In this document: piece by piece, positions 9,047-17,228 of the stretch
Numbering within the stretch: position 1 is the stretch's first letter
Layout: each line of letters starts with the position of its first letter
Source of the DNA: Planctomycetota bacterium
Lineage (GTDB): Bacteria; Planctomycetota; Phycisphaerae; UBA1845; Fen-1342
Length of the DNA: 64,000 bases
Direction: 5' to 3'
Assembly (NCBI GenBank): GCA_018814045.1
Contig: JAHJAR010000042.1
Span: 1-64,000, forward strand
Program-made: the position numbers and the translations under genes
The notes under the pieces: generated by a model
What the model saw: only the letters and a program-made list of their open reading frames with translations
What the model was told of the DNA's origin: nothing
Database searches by the model: none

Positions 9047-9189
9047 CGGCAGAGCGGGCCAGGCGGCCGCCGACGATCGACTCCGGTCGATGGTCGGAGG
9101 AAAGTCCGAACTGGATAGGGCACGGTGATGGCTAACGGCCACCGGGAGTGATCCTAGGGAAAGTGCCACAGAAAACACACCGCCGAACT

Positions 9190-9269
9190 GAGGGTTCAGG
9201 GTTCAGTGCTCAGGGTTTAGGAAACGCTGGCCACCACATCGGAGCCTGAACGCTGAACCCTGAACCCTC
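9190..9269. repeat. Palindromic insertion in rnpB helix P12
   Basis: The left arm GAGGGTTCAGGGTTCAG at 9190-9206 pairs perfectly with 9253-9269. Each arm contains a repeated GGTTCAG unit, so the helix could have grown by unit duplication or by insertion of a small palindrome. It lies in the length-variable P12 of RNase P RNA. Confidence 0.8.
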
Positions 9270-9454
9270 GGTGGCAAGGGTGAAAAGGTGCGGTAAGAGC
9301 GCACCGCGCGGCTGGTGACAGCCGTGGCAGGGCAAACCCCACCGCCAGCAAGCCCAAATAGGGGGCGACGAGTCGGCCCGGCTCGCTATCAGCCCCGGGT
9401 AGGGTGCTCGAGCCCGTCGGTAACGGCGGGCCTAGATGAATGGCCGCCACCCGC

Positions 9455-9524
9455 GTAGGGTCCGCTGTGCGGACCAGCCGTCTGGGATTAGACGGGCTAC
9501 CGCGGTCCGCACAGCGGACCCTAC
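9455..9524. repeat. Palindromic insertion in rnpB helix P19
   Basis: The 21-nt arms at 9455-9475 and 9504-9524 are perfectly complementary. Each arm is also self-complementary: GGTCCGC-TGT-GCGGACC in one and GGTCCGC-ACA-GCGGACC in the other. The segment can therefore fold as one long helix or as two separate hairpins, a design typical of mobile palindromic elements rather than of ordinary helix growth. Confidence 0.8.
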
Positions 9525-9628
9525 CGGGCACAGAATTCGGCTTACCGGCCCGCTCTGCCGTCTGTTGCCTGCCAACGCCGTCGTCTGTCACCAGGCAGGG
9601 CATGCACGCCTGACACACTCGCGCGGGA

Positions 9629-10633
9629 TCAGCGGTTCGCCGGCTTTTGTGCCGCGACAATCGAGTTCATCTGCTCGTCACGCCGCAATACGACCGGTTC
9701 GACAAAACCAGCCGAAGCCAGATCCTCGCGCAGTTCGTCGAACGTGAACGTACCCCCGCCTTCGGTGGCCACGAGCATGTTGATTGCAAAGAGGGCACCC
9801 ATCACCGGTGCGGTGCGGGCCGGTTCCATCAGCACGTCGCGCAACATTATGCGTCCGCCCGGCGACAGGGCAGCAAAGACGGCGGCGATGAGCTGGCGAT
9901 TCTGGGCGCGCGAGTTCTGATGGACTATCGCGCTGACCCACGCGAGATCTGCGCCCGGCGGCAGCGGATCAACCATGAAATCTCCCGCGACCAGGTCCAC
10001 GCGCTCACGCAGCCCGACACTCGCCAGGTACGTGTCCGCCATCGGGATAACATGCGGCAGGTCGAACAGGATTGCGGTCGCGGCCGGATGCGCCCGCAGA
10101 AATGCCTCTGTCCACGTGCCGCAGGCCCCGCCGACGTCGACCAGACGTGTGAACTCGAGCGGTTGAATCTCGGCGACGATGGTCGCGGCCAGCGGCGCAC
10201 AGATATTGTGCATCGCCCCGATGAAAGCGGCGGCATCGGCGTCAGCGCCGCACGTACTGGGCGTGCGCTCGGCCGGCCGACCGGTCCGCACCACACGGGC
10301 GAGTTGCGCCCAGCGGCGGAGGCAATTGCCCTGGTGGCGCGTCATGGCCAGGATGCTGTGTGTACCAGCGGTCGTCAGCGCCGCGCGGACAGCAGGCGGC
10401 AGCGTGTAAGTGTCCTTCTGCTTACCCAGCAGAGCCAAGGCGGACAGAGCATCCAGCAGGGTGACCGTCGCACGCGGATCGGTGCCCAGGTGATGGGCCA
10501 GGTCGGCAGCGGTCCGTGGCTTGTCGGCAAGCCCCTCAAAAACGCCCAGCTCCCCGGCCGCGGTGAGCACGCAGGCCGCCTGGTAGCTCCGGCCCAGTTC
10601 CAGAATCTCGTCCGTGGTCCAGCTTCGTGCCAT
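9629..10633 (-). CDS. O-methyltransferase of the acetylserotonin/plant OMT type
   Basis: The product is 334 residues. The N-terminal ~100 residues form a winged-helix dimerisation domain (LGVFEGLADKPRTAADLAHHL). The catalytic domain has DVGGACGTWTEAFLRAHP at ~165, LFDLPHVI, GDFMVDPLPPGADLAWVSAIVH and GGRIMLRDVLM. These match Methyltransf_2-family small-molecule O-methyltransferases, which act in the cytosol on hydroxylated aromatics or polyketide-like substrates. No biosynthetic genes accompany it, so the substrate is open. It is divergent from the DMT transporter gene, which starts about 50 bp away, so the two may share a control region. Confidence 0.85.
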   Translation of the reverse strand: MARSWTTDEILELGRSYQAACVLTAAGELGVFEGLADKPRTAADLAHHLGTDPRATVTLLDALSALALLGKQKDTYTLPPAVRAALTTAGTHSILAMTRHQGNCLRRWAQLARVVRTGRPAERTPSTCGADADAAAFIGAMHNICAPLAATIVAEIQPLEFTRLVDVGGACGTWTEAFLRAHPAATAILFDLPHVIPMADTYLASVGLRERVDLVAGDFMVDPLPPGADLAWVSAIVHQNSRAQNRQLIAAVFAALSPGGRIMLRDVLMEPARTAPVMGALFAINMLVATEGGGTFTFDELREDLASAGFVEPVVLRRDEQMNSIVAAQKPANR

Positions 10634-10684
10634 GGTCTACGGTCCTCTGTGTGTGTGAAGGGTGCCACTCTATGATACCCGCCT

Positions 10685-11644
10685 ATGCTTGCAATGCTCG
10701 ATACGCACATCGGCCTCGCCGCCGGTGTTTTGACCTCCGTCCTGTGGACAGGAACGTCGCTGCTCTTCACCGCTGCCGGTCGGCGGATGGGCCCCACGGC
10801 GGTGAACGGCCTGCGCCTGACGCTGGCTTGCCTGCTGCTCGGTTTCACCCACCGCTTGCTCGCCGGCACGTGGGTGCCCGATGTGCTCACACGGCAGGTC
10901 GTGTTCCTGGCTCTGTCCGGGATCATCGGGCTCAGCATCGGCGACCAGGCGCTGTTTACCGCGTTCGTCAACATCGGGCCGCGGCTGGCTATGCTGATCA
11001 TGGCGACTGCGCCGATCTTCGCCACCTTGCTTGGCTGGGCAGTGCTGGGCGAGACTCTGCCGCCGATGGCCTGGGTGGGGGTTGCGTTGACGATGGCGGG
11101 CGTTGGCTGGGTGGTGCTCGAACGGCCGGAGGAGCAGGCCTTTGCGCGCCGCGCTCACCGCGCACGAGGCGTTATCCTGGCGTTCGTCGCCGGTGCCTGC
11201 CAAGCTGGAGGCCTGTTGCTCAGCAAACAGGGGATGGGCCATGGCTGGTTGCCGGAAGATCAGCATTTGTCACCCCAGGCGGCAACACTGGTCCGCATGG
11301 TATGCGCGGCGTTGGGCTTTGTACCCATCGCACTGGTACACAAGTGGCGCCGGCGCCGGCAGACCCTGGCGGGGAATCGGCCGCTGCGCGTCGGGTCATG
11401 GCGGGTGGGGCTGATGTTGACCGCCGGGGGAGCTGTGGTGGGGCCATTCCTGGGCGTCTGGATGTCGCTGGTGGCCTCAGACCGGGCCCCGTTGGGCATC
11501 GCGCAGACCCTCTGCTCGCTGTCGCCGGTGTTCATCCTGCCATGTGCGGTGGCGGTTTACAAGGAGCGGATCAGTCCGCGAGCGATTCTGGGCGCCTTCA
11601 TTGCGGTGGGGGGCTCCGCGTTGCTGTTCCTGTACCCGCGCTAG
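10685..11644 (+). CDS. EamA/DMT-family membrane transporter
   Basis: This 319-residue protein has about ten hydrophobic segments arranged as two EamA repeats. The first contains GLRLTLACLLLGFTH and FTAFVNIGPRLAMLIMATAPIFATLLGWAVLGE; the second contains GPFLGVWMSLVASDRAPLGIAQTLCSLSPVF and ends in GSALLFLYPR. Proteins of this family export small metabolites such as amino acids across the inner membrane. A GAxxxE-like GWAVLGE closes the first half, as usual. The gene is convergent with the PAP2 gene, and the two stop codons overlap in one CTAG at 11641-11644. A second in-frame ATG lies three codons in. Confidence 0.9.
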   Translation: MLAMLDTHIGLAAGVLTSVLWTGTSLLFTAAGRRMGPTAVNGLRLTLACLLLGFTHRLLAGTWVPDVLTRQVVFLALSGIIGLSIGDQALFTAFVNIGPRLAMLIMATAPIFATLLGWAVLGETLPPMAWVGVALTMAGVGWVVLERPEEQAFARRAHRARGVILAFVAGACQAGGLLLSKQGMGHGWLPEDQHLSPQAATLVRMVCAALGFVPIALVHKWRRRRQTLAGNRPLRVGSWRVGLMLTAGGAVVGPFLGVWMSLVASDRAPLGIAQTLCSLSPVFILPCAVAVYKERISPRAILGAFIAVGGSALLFLYPR

Positions 11645-12741
11645 AATCGCTTCATGAGCGCCAGCCCGGATGCACCAGTTTCCGGGTCTGTGAACGGCAG
11701 GACCTGCATGCCGAAGATCTCGGGGAAGCGGGCTTTCTCGTCGCGGGCCACCGACGTACCGACGATGTAGCCGAGCATGGCCCCGAAGACCACGTCGGAG
11801 AAATCGTGGACCCGTGAATCCAGACGCTGGTAGCCCACCAGCCCCGCCAGTGCCAGCGAGGGCACGCCGACCCAGGGACCGTAGTGTTCATTCAGCACGG
11901 CGGCAACCGTAAACGCACTCGAAGTGTGGCCGCTGGGCCAGGCATGTGGCTCGTTGTCCGGCGCGCGCGTGTTCGCCATTGCCTTCAGAGCCAGGGTGGT
12001 CACACCGTTTACGGCCAAGGCCTGCGTCAGGGATTTAGCGAGTTCATGCTGCTTCATGTCCCGAGTGAGCGTGCTGGTGAGCCAGAGTACGCCCGTGCCG
12101 GCGAAGTGGACGCCGGGATGCCCCAGGAGCTGGATCGACTCGTCGAAGTCGCCGAGTTGGCGGTGGCCGTGAACGCGGTTGCGGATCGTGCCATCGACGC
12201 CGGTTTCACGAATGGCGATGCTGGCCCCCATGGTGGCGGTTAGGGCGAGGGCGTTTTCCAAATCCCAGAATGAGGTCTTGAAGCCGTGCCAGAAATCGCG
12301 CTTGGCCAGGGCCAGTGACTCGTGGCCCATCTGGTGCCAGACGTCCTTGCGCCAATACCCGGGCGGGGGATCACCGGGGCGTGTCGCAGCGGCCGGCTGG
12401 CTCTGCGGCACGTTCTGATCGAACCAGCCCAGCGTGCCGAGGGTCGGGTAGCCCGGCGGCGCTGCCGACGCGAACGGACCCGCATAGTGGACGTCGGCGG
12501 CGTTCTCCGAGCATGCGGCGCGCCACGCCAAAGCCCGGCCGTCGTCCTGCCGAGCGAATTGGGCAAGTTGCTCCCCCTGCTCGGCGGAGTAGCGCTCCAC
12601 GGCATCCCGAACCGTCAATTCACTGAGTAGCGGCATTTGCTGGACAGCGCAACCCGTGAGAACGGACAGATATGCCAGCAACACCGGCACCGGCGCGGTC
12701 TTGGCAGCGACCCCGGGCAGACGAGTTTGTGTCACGGGCAT
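11641..12741 (-). CDS. PAP2-family phosphatase-like lipoprotein
   Basis: The product is 366 residues from the ATG at 12741, preceded by GAGGGAG. It starts with a lipoprotein signal (LLAYLSVLTGC), so it is exported and lipid-anchored. PAP2 motifs appear in the second half: RAPDNEPHAW, PSGHTSSAF at ~268-276, and SRVHDFSDV at ~304-312, supplying the catalytic and phosphate-binding His residues. The first KxxxxxxRP motif is altered to RAP. Such enzymes remove phosphate from lipid phosphates or undecaprenyl pyrophosphate outside the membrane. About 200 N-terminal residues are not recognised. Its stop overlaps the convergent DMT gene. Confidence 0.8.
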   Translation of the reverse strand: MPVTQTRLPGVAAKTAPVPVLLAYLSVLTGCAVQQMPLLSELTVRDAVERYSAEQGEQLAQFARQDDGRALAWRAACSENAADVHYAGPFASAAPPGYPTLGTLGWFDQNVPQSQPAAATRPGDPPPGYWRKDVWHQMGHESLALAKRDFWHGFKTSFWDLENALALTATMGASIAIRETGVDGTIRNRVHGHRQLGDFDESIQLLGHPGVHFAGTGVLWLTSTLTRDMKQHELAKSLTQALAVNGVTTLALKAMANTRAPDNEPHAWPSGHTSSAFTVAAVLNEHYGPWVGVPSLALAGLVGYQRLDSRVHDFSDVVFGAMLGYIVGTSVARDEKARFPEIFGMQVLPFTDPETGASGLALMKRF

Positions 12742-12889
12742 TCTCCCTCGAAAAAAGAGATTTCCAGACCGCAACCGCACCGCCATTCTATCGCTCTCGG
12801 CTGCGTCCCGCACTACCGCGGCAGACTGTGTTTGGGGCCGGAGGTTAGTGGTGTTAGTATGTCCGGAGGACGATTCCGGGAACCGACAC

Positions 12890-13900
12890 ATGGCCATACA
12901 CGAACCACAGCGTATTCCACTCGCGGCACTGCCGACACCCCTGGTGCACTTGCCACGTCTGGGGCGGGAACTGGACGACGCGCAAATCTGGATGAAGCGC
13001 GACGATCTGACCGGACTGGAGGTTTCCGGCAACAAGATTCGCAAGCTGGAGTATGTCATCGCCGACGCGCAAGCGAGTGCCTGCGACACGCTTGTGACGG
13101 AAGGCACCTGCCAGTCGAACCACTGTCGCGCGGTCGCCGCGGCTTGCGCCCGCGTGGGTTTGCACTCGTTTCTGCTGTTCCGCCCGGAAGCCGCCGACTC
13201 GCCGCAGGGCAATCACCTGCTCGATGTCCTTTTTGGGGCCGAGACGCGTTCGTACTCGCGCATCCGCTTCGATGGCGACCACGATCAAATCATCAACGAC
13301 GTCATCGCTGAGCTGCTCGCGCGCGGTCGCCAGCCGCGGTACACGCCCGCCGGGGCGTCGGAACCACTCGGCTGCTGGGGTTACATCCGGGCGACGGCAG
13401 AGTTGGCGGATCAACTTCAGGCCGCCGGAATCGGGGAGTGCGACGTGGTGGTCCCGCTGTCGTCGGGCGGGACGTACGCTGGCACACTCGTGGGCAAGCT
13501 GCTGCACCGGCTTGACCATTGGCGGCTGTGGGCCGTGCCGGTCAGCGACGACGTGGCGTATCACCAGTATGCGGTCGGGCGCTTATGCCGCGCGGCGATC
13601 GCGCAGTACGGTTTGCCGATCGACTTCGACGACGCCGCCCTGCGGCTGGTTGACGGGTATGTCGGCCAAGGCTACGCGATCCCGTACAGCAAGGCGATCG
13701 AGACGATCCAACTGCTCGCGCGCTTCGAAGGGATCATGCTCGACCCGGTCTACACGGGCAAGTCGTTCTGCGCGGTTCTGGACGGCGTGCGGGAGGGACG
13801 CTTCGGCCGCGAACGGCCGGTGGTCTTCATACACACCGGCGGCGTCTTCTCCGATTTCGCCTGGCCGGAGGTGATCCTCCAAGGTCTCCCCCGCAACTAG
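12890..13900 (+). CDS. PLP-dependent D-cysteine desulfhydrase/ACC deaminase-like enzyme
   Basis: The protein is 336 residues from the ATG at 12890 (MAIHEPQRIPLAALPTPLV). The PLP lysine lies in SGNKIRKLEY (Lys49). TEGTCQSNHCRAVAAAC is the substrate-binding loop, and VPLSSGGTYAG the phosphate-binding loop. LDPVYTGKSF near the C-terminus is diagnostic of the ACC deaminase/D-cysteine desulfhydrase subgroup of tryptophan-synthase-beta-fold enzymes. It probably deaminates a small amino acid in the cytosol; D-cysteine and 1-aminocyclopropane-carboxylate cannot be told apart here. The gene is divergent from the PAP2 lipoprotein gene. Confidence 0.88.
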   Translation: MAIHEPQRIPLAALPTPLVHLPRLGRELDDAQIWMKRDDLTGLEVSGNKIRKLEYVIADAQASACDTLVTEGTCQSNHCRAVAAACARVGLHSFLLFRPEAADSPQGNHLLDVLFGAETRSYSRIRFDGDHDQIINDVIAELLARGRQPRYTPAGASEPLGCWGYIRATAELADQLQAAGIGECDVVVPLSSGGTYAGTLVGKLLHRLDHWRLWAVPVSDDVAYHQYAVGRLCRAAIAQYGLPIDFDDAALRLVDGYVGQGYAIPYSKAIETIQLLARFEGIMLDPVYTGKSFCAVLDGVREGRFGRERPVVFIHTGGVFSDFAWPEVILQGLPRN

Positions 13901-14275
13901 CGCGATTCACACTCAATCGCAGCGGCCGAGTTCCGTCTCGGCCGTGGAGAACAGGGTGGTCTCCTACGTTCGGGACAGGGCCCGAACGCTACATCAATAT
14001 GGAAAATGCTCCAGGAACGCCCAACAGAACCGAGCCGCGACCGTAAGGGAGCGGTTGCCGAAAAACCGCTTGCTTGCGCGCGCGGCTCGGTTCTGCTCAG
14101 AATTGAGTCTAATTCGGCGCCCTAAAGCGCGCCTGCCAGGAGCGGGGCGTCGCGGTCTGCCTCATCTGTGCGTCAGACGGGGTAGCGCGCGTCTTACTCA
14201 TGGACGGAGTCGGCGCGCGGAGGGCAGCGGGCCACTGCGGCGGCCGGCTCACACCGTGCCTGAGGAGAGGTCCCC
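13901..14275. other. Gene-free gap with two palindromic elements
   Basis: A short inverted repeat, CGTTCGGG...CCCGAACG, lies at 13968-13989. The larger repeat copy D follows at 14025-14095. No gene or convincing promoter is seen elsewhere in the gap. Confidence 0.6.
14025..14095. repeat. Dispersed palindromic repeat, copy D (core palindrome)
   Basis: The 15-nt arms CAGAACCGAGCCGCG (14025-14039) and their exact complement (14081-14095) enclose ACCGTAAGGGAGCGGTTGCC and CCGCTTGCTTGCGCG. The outer modules seen in copies B, F, G and H are absent. It lies upstream of the secreted protein gene at 14276. Confidence 0.9.
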
Positions 14276-15019
14276 ATGAACAGACTGACTGCCGTCGCGA
14301 TTGCGATCCTGTTTGTGCAGACGGTCATTGCCCAGGACAACCAGGGGTCGCCGCAGGCCCCAGGTACGGAAGGGGCACGCCCGGCCACGGTTGCGCAGGT
14401 GCTGGCGGCGCGTGTTGCGGAGGTTTCGTTCCTGGACGCACCGTTCGGGCAGGTCGTGGAGTGGTTAGCACATCTGAGCGGCCTGAACGTCTGGGTACGT
14501 TGGCAAGTACTCGCTGCCGCTGGTGTGGAACCTGACAAGCCGATCAGCTTCAGTACCCGCAACTTGCGCTTGGGCCAGCTCATCGCGATGGTCCTGACTG
14601 AAGCCGGCGGGCCCGGCGTCGAACTCGGCTTTACGGCCAGCGGCGCGCAGATCGTCATCTCTACGCGGGCCGATCTCGACCGGGACATGCCCGTGAGAGT
14701 CTACGATGTTGCTGACCTGCTGGCCGGCGCAGCACGTTTCGAGGATGCACCGCGCATCGACCCGGCTCAGCTATTGCAGCAACTGGGCAGTTCCGGTGGC
14801 GGCAGCGCGGTCCAGCAAGTACAGGACGGCGAATGGCCCGGGCCGACGCGGATTGACGATCTGATCGCCGTCATCCAGACGACGATCGAGCCTGACTCAT
14901 GGGTGGAGAATGGCGGCCGTGGCTCGATCAGCGCCTGGCGCGACAAGATCATCGTGCGCAACACCCACCGCGTGCACCGTTTGCTCGGTGGATTCCTGGA
15001 CGACCACGTAGCGGAGTAG
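14276..15019 (+). CDS. Secreted protein of unknown function, STN/secretin-like N-domain
   Basis: The product is 247 residues. A signal peptide (MNRLTAVAIAILFVQTVIAQ) shows that it is exported, and GAGAGG lies upstream of the ATG. The segment VSFLDAPFGQVVEWLAHLSG...WVRWQVLAAAGV resembles the small alpha/beta domain at the start of secretin- and TonB-type proteins. The second half has VRVYDVADLL and then IDDLIAVIQTTIEPDSW with NGGRGSISAWRDKIIVRNT, a pattern I know from planctomycete hypothetical proteins. No membrane anchor or enzyme motif is visible. It may bind periplasmic partners; this is inference. It is convergent with lipA. Confidence 0.75.
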   Translation: MNRLTAVAIAILFVQTVIAQDNQGSPQAPGTEGARPATVAQVLAARVAEVSFLDAPFGQVVEWLAHLSGLNVWVRWQVLAAAGVEPDKPISFSTRNLRLGQLIAMVLTEAGGPGVELGFTASGAQIVISTRADLDRDMPVRVYDVADLLAGAARFEDAPRIDPAQLLQQLGSSGGGSAVQQVQDGEWPGPTRIDDLIAVIQTTIEPDSWVENGGRGSISAWRDKIIVRNTHRVHRLLGGFLDDHVAE

Positions 15020-15111
15020 AGCGTCGCGCGGGGTGGTACGTCGAGCCGGGCGCTGAACCGGCGCCAAACTGGGAGTCGTCACGGGCTGCACTCGGCCCGG
15101 AAGTGGCCGGC

Positions 15112-16008
15112 CTACGTCTCCGTGTAGAGGCTCTCGGCGAAGTAGCTGCTGCGGACGAACGGGCCGCTGGCCACGCCGCGAAAGCCGTGGCTCTGTGCCA
15201 GTTCGGCCAGTTCGTCGAACTCCTCCGGCGTATAGAAGCGCACTACGGGCAGTTGTCGCGCGCCCGGTTGGAGATACTGGCCGACGGTGAGCAGATCGCA
15301 CCCGACGCCGCGCAGGTCGCGCATGGCCTGGGTGATTTCGGCGCGCGTCTCGCCCAGGCCGACCATCAGGCCGCTCTTGGTGCGGATCTGCGGTGCCATG
15401 TGCCGGGCCAACTCTAGCGTCTTCAGGGAGCGCGCGTAATCGGCCTGGGGACGCACGCGCCGTTGCTGGCCGGCGACCGTTTCCAGGTTGTGGTTGAAGA
15501 CCTCGGGTCGTGCCGCGCCGACAGTCTGCACGCATTCCGGACGAGCATGGAAGTCGGGCACGAGCACTTCGACGGTGACCTGCGGCAAGCGGGTGCGGAC
15601 GGTCGTTATGCAGCGGGCAAAGTGGCCGGCGCCCTCATCGGGCAGGTCATCGCGTGTCACCGAAGTGATGACCACATGCCGCAGATTCAAATGCGCGACC
15701 GCCTCGGCCAAGCGCTGCGGCTCGTCCTCCGCCGGCGGCGCGGGTGAGCCCGTCTCAACGGCGCAGAAGTGGCAGTTGCGCGTACAACGCTCGCCCAGGA
15801 TCATGAACGTGGCCGTGCGTCGCGACCAGCACTCGCCGAGATTGGGACAGCGGGCTCCGACGCAGACCGTGTTGAGCTTCAGGCTTTTGACAAGGCGGCG
15901 AGTGTGGGTCAGCGCATCGCCGGAGGGCAGGGGACGCTTGAGCCAGGCCGGCAGACGCCGCCCGCGGGCGGGCCGGTCGGCAGTTGGTGGTCGTTTGCTA
16001 TTTGCCAT
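15112..16008 (-). CDS. lipA: Lipoyl synthase
   Basis: The product is 298 residues. LipA inserts two sulfurs into octanoyl groups on lipoyl-dependent enzymes, using two 4Fe-4S clusters. The auxiliary-cluster motif is CVGARCPNLGECW, the radical SAM cluster CTRNCHFCAV, and the C-terminal cluster ligand RSSY. ITSVTRDDLPDEGAGHF, VEVLVPDF, FNHNLETV and TKSGLMVGLGET are all family signatures. All nine expected Cys/Ser ligands appear to be present, so it should be active. No lipB is adjacent; the gene stands alone, convergent with the secreted protein gene. Confidence 0.97.
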   Translation of the reverse strand: MANSKRPPTADRPARGRRLPAWLKRPLPSGDALTHTRRLVKSLKLNTVCVGARCPNLGECWSRRTATFMILGERCTRNCHFCAVETGSPAPPAEDEPQRLAEAVAHLNLRHVVITSVTRDDLPDEGAGHFARCITTVRTRLPQVTVEVLVPDFHARPECVQTVGAARPEVFNHNLETVAGQQRRVRPQADYARSLKTLELARHMAPQIRTKSGLMVGLGETRAEITQAMRDLRGVGCDLLTVGQYLQPGARQLPVVRFYTPEEFDELAELAQSHGFRGVASGPFVRSSYFAESLYTET

Positions 16009-16113
16009 CGAGCCGTTTCGGTATTGCTGGCGCGTCGTCGCACCTTCGCCCGCGCCGAATGATATCCCAATCGTCGAACGCCGGCGCGGCGGGCACCATG
16101 TCGGAGGTCGATG

Positions 16114-17019
16114 TCAGGAATCGCTGCTCTTCGGCAGCGCCGCGTGTCGCCGTCGTCGCCGGCACGACATCAGGAACCGTATGCGCTCGTCGGTCTCTCC
16201 CGGCAACAGGCGGTCCAGCAGGTGCTTGGCCTCCGACAATCCCGTGCGGCGTGAAAGGTGCGTAAGCAGTATCCGCTCGTTGTTGAGCCGGGGCACGATA
16301 TCGCGCAAGTCGTCAATGTGCATATGGTTGCCGGCCCGGGCGCGGTCACGATGCCCCGCCTCGACGAAAGTGCACTCGAGCAGGAGGATCTTGCTGTTGC
16401 GAACGTAATCCAGGTCCAGAAAGCTGCCGGGCGCGGTATCGCCGCAGTAGGTGACCAGCGGGATCTCCAAGCGGCGTGTGATGTCGATGCCCTGCTTCTT
16501 CAGTTCCACCAACTGCGGGCCAACCAGGCCCTGGTACTCGTCCTTGAGCTTGTGTCGCACCTCGATCGCCGAGAACCCCAAGCTCTGGACCCAGCTTCGG
16601 TCGTGCCGACGGCAGGGGTGATTCACCGCAAAGGGGCGCACAAGCAGGTCGCGGCGGAGGACGACGTCGCTGTCCGGCAGAGCGGCGTGTACGTGGGCGG
16701 GGGCTTCATGGCCGTCGATGTCAGCCCAAACGCGCAGCAGACGCTGTATCGGCTCAACCAGCGGTTGCGGGACGTAGATGTTCCCGGGGCTGTTGTCGAC
16801 GAACATGCGTTGGGCGAAGTAGTAGGCGATGCCGGCGGCGTGGTCCATGTGCCCATGGCTGAGAAACACGTGATCGATTGCCACCAGGCTGCGGGGGGCC
16901 CGCCCGACGTCGAACGCTACGTTGAGCTCGGGCAGGGCGATGTAGGCCTCTTCGCCAGCAAGGGAGAAACCGAGCATGCGGATGCCGGCGTGTTCGAACT
17001 CGGCATTCGTCTCAAGCAT
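16114..17019 (-). CDS. Metallo-beta-lactamase-fold hydrolase, RNase Z-like
   Basis: The product is 301 residues from the ATG at 17019. The metal site begins HVFLSHGHMDHAAG (His55, His57, Asp59, His60), with VTYCGDTAP and ILLTHLSRRT supplying later ligands. LLLECTFVEAGHRDRA resembles the segment after the second metal Asp in RNase Z-like proteins. It could be a tRNA 3' processing enzyme or a related phosphodiesterase. The ribosome-binding site is weak, and a longer N-terminus is possible but looks non-coding. It is divergent from nrdR, whose promoter lies in the ~210-bp gap between them. Confidence 0.8.
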   Translation of the reverse strand: MLETNAEFEHAGIRMLGFSLAGEEAYIALPELNVAFDVGRAPRSLVAIDHVFLSHGHMDHAAGIAYYFAQRMFVDNSPGNIYVPQPLVEPIQRLLRVWADIDGHEAPAHVHAALPDSDVVLRRDLLVRPFAVNHPCRRHDRSWVQSLGFSAIEVRHKLKDEYQGLVGPQLVELKKQGIDITRRLEIPLVTYCGDTAPGSFLDLDYVRNSKILLLECTFVEAGHRDRARAGNHMHIDDLRDIVPRLNNERILLTHLSRRTGLSEAKHLLDRLLPGETDERIRFLMSCRRRRRHAALPKSSDS

Positions 17020-17073
17020 GGGGCGGTTATAGCGAGTTTGCTCCGGAAAGTCTTGCGGGCGCCAAGTTTTTGG

Positions 17074-17102
17074 TTGACACCCTGCATATTGTGGTTTATG
17101 AT
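17074..17102 (+). promoter_or_regulatory. Strong sigma-70-type promoter of nrdR
   Basis: A perfect TTGACA (17074-17079) is separated by 17 nt from TATGAT (17097-17102). This predicts a start near 17109 and a ~120-nt leader before nrdR. Two similar half-sites, ATTGTGG (17088-17094) and CTTGTGG (17113-17119), lie in and just after it. They resemble the right half of a NrdR box and may allow autoregulation. Confidence 0.75.
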
Positions 17103-17228
17103 TCCTGATATACTTGTGGTAGTGCGTAGTATGGAAGCGCGGCGAACAAGGGGGCCTGCCCGGGCAGTGAGGGGCAGAGCGGTGTTCTGAGTCGGCGGTG
17201 CCAGGGAGATGCACGGAAGCGCGAGCGC

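Larger units (their letters stand above)
9047..9560 (+). ncRNA. rnpB: RNase P RNA, bacterial type A, with enlarged P12 and P19
   Basis: This is the catalytic RNA that trims tRNA 5' ends. The conserved blocks occur in order: GAGGAAAGTCCGAAC, ACAGAAAACACACCG, GGTGAAAAGGTGCGGTAAGA, GCAAACCCCACC, CAAATAGGGG, AGATGAATGG and ACAGAATTCGGCTTA. The P1 helix pairs GGCAGAGCGGGCC at 9048-9060 with GGCCCGCTCTGCC at 9547-9559. At about 514 nt it is longer than the usual 350-400 nt. The excess sits in P12, which has perfect 17-nt arms at 9190-9206 and 9253-9269, and in P19, with perfect 21-nt arms at 9455-9475 and 9504-9524. TACAAT at 9034-9039 is a plausible -10. Confidence 0.97.

Noticed and set aside
9190-9269. 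GGTTCAG repeats considered as a CRISPR or telomere-like array
   Set aside because: The repeats form the two arms of an RNase P helix, with no spacers.
12742-13212. N-terminal extension of the PAP2 lipoprotein frame
   Set aside because: The extension runs antisense through the desulfhydrase gene, and the lipobox and ribosome-binding site fit the start at 12741.
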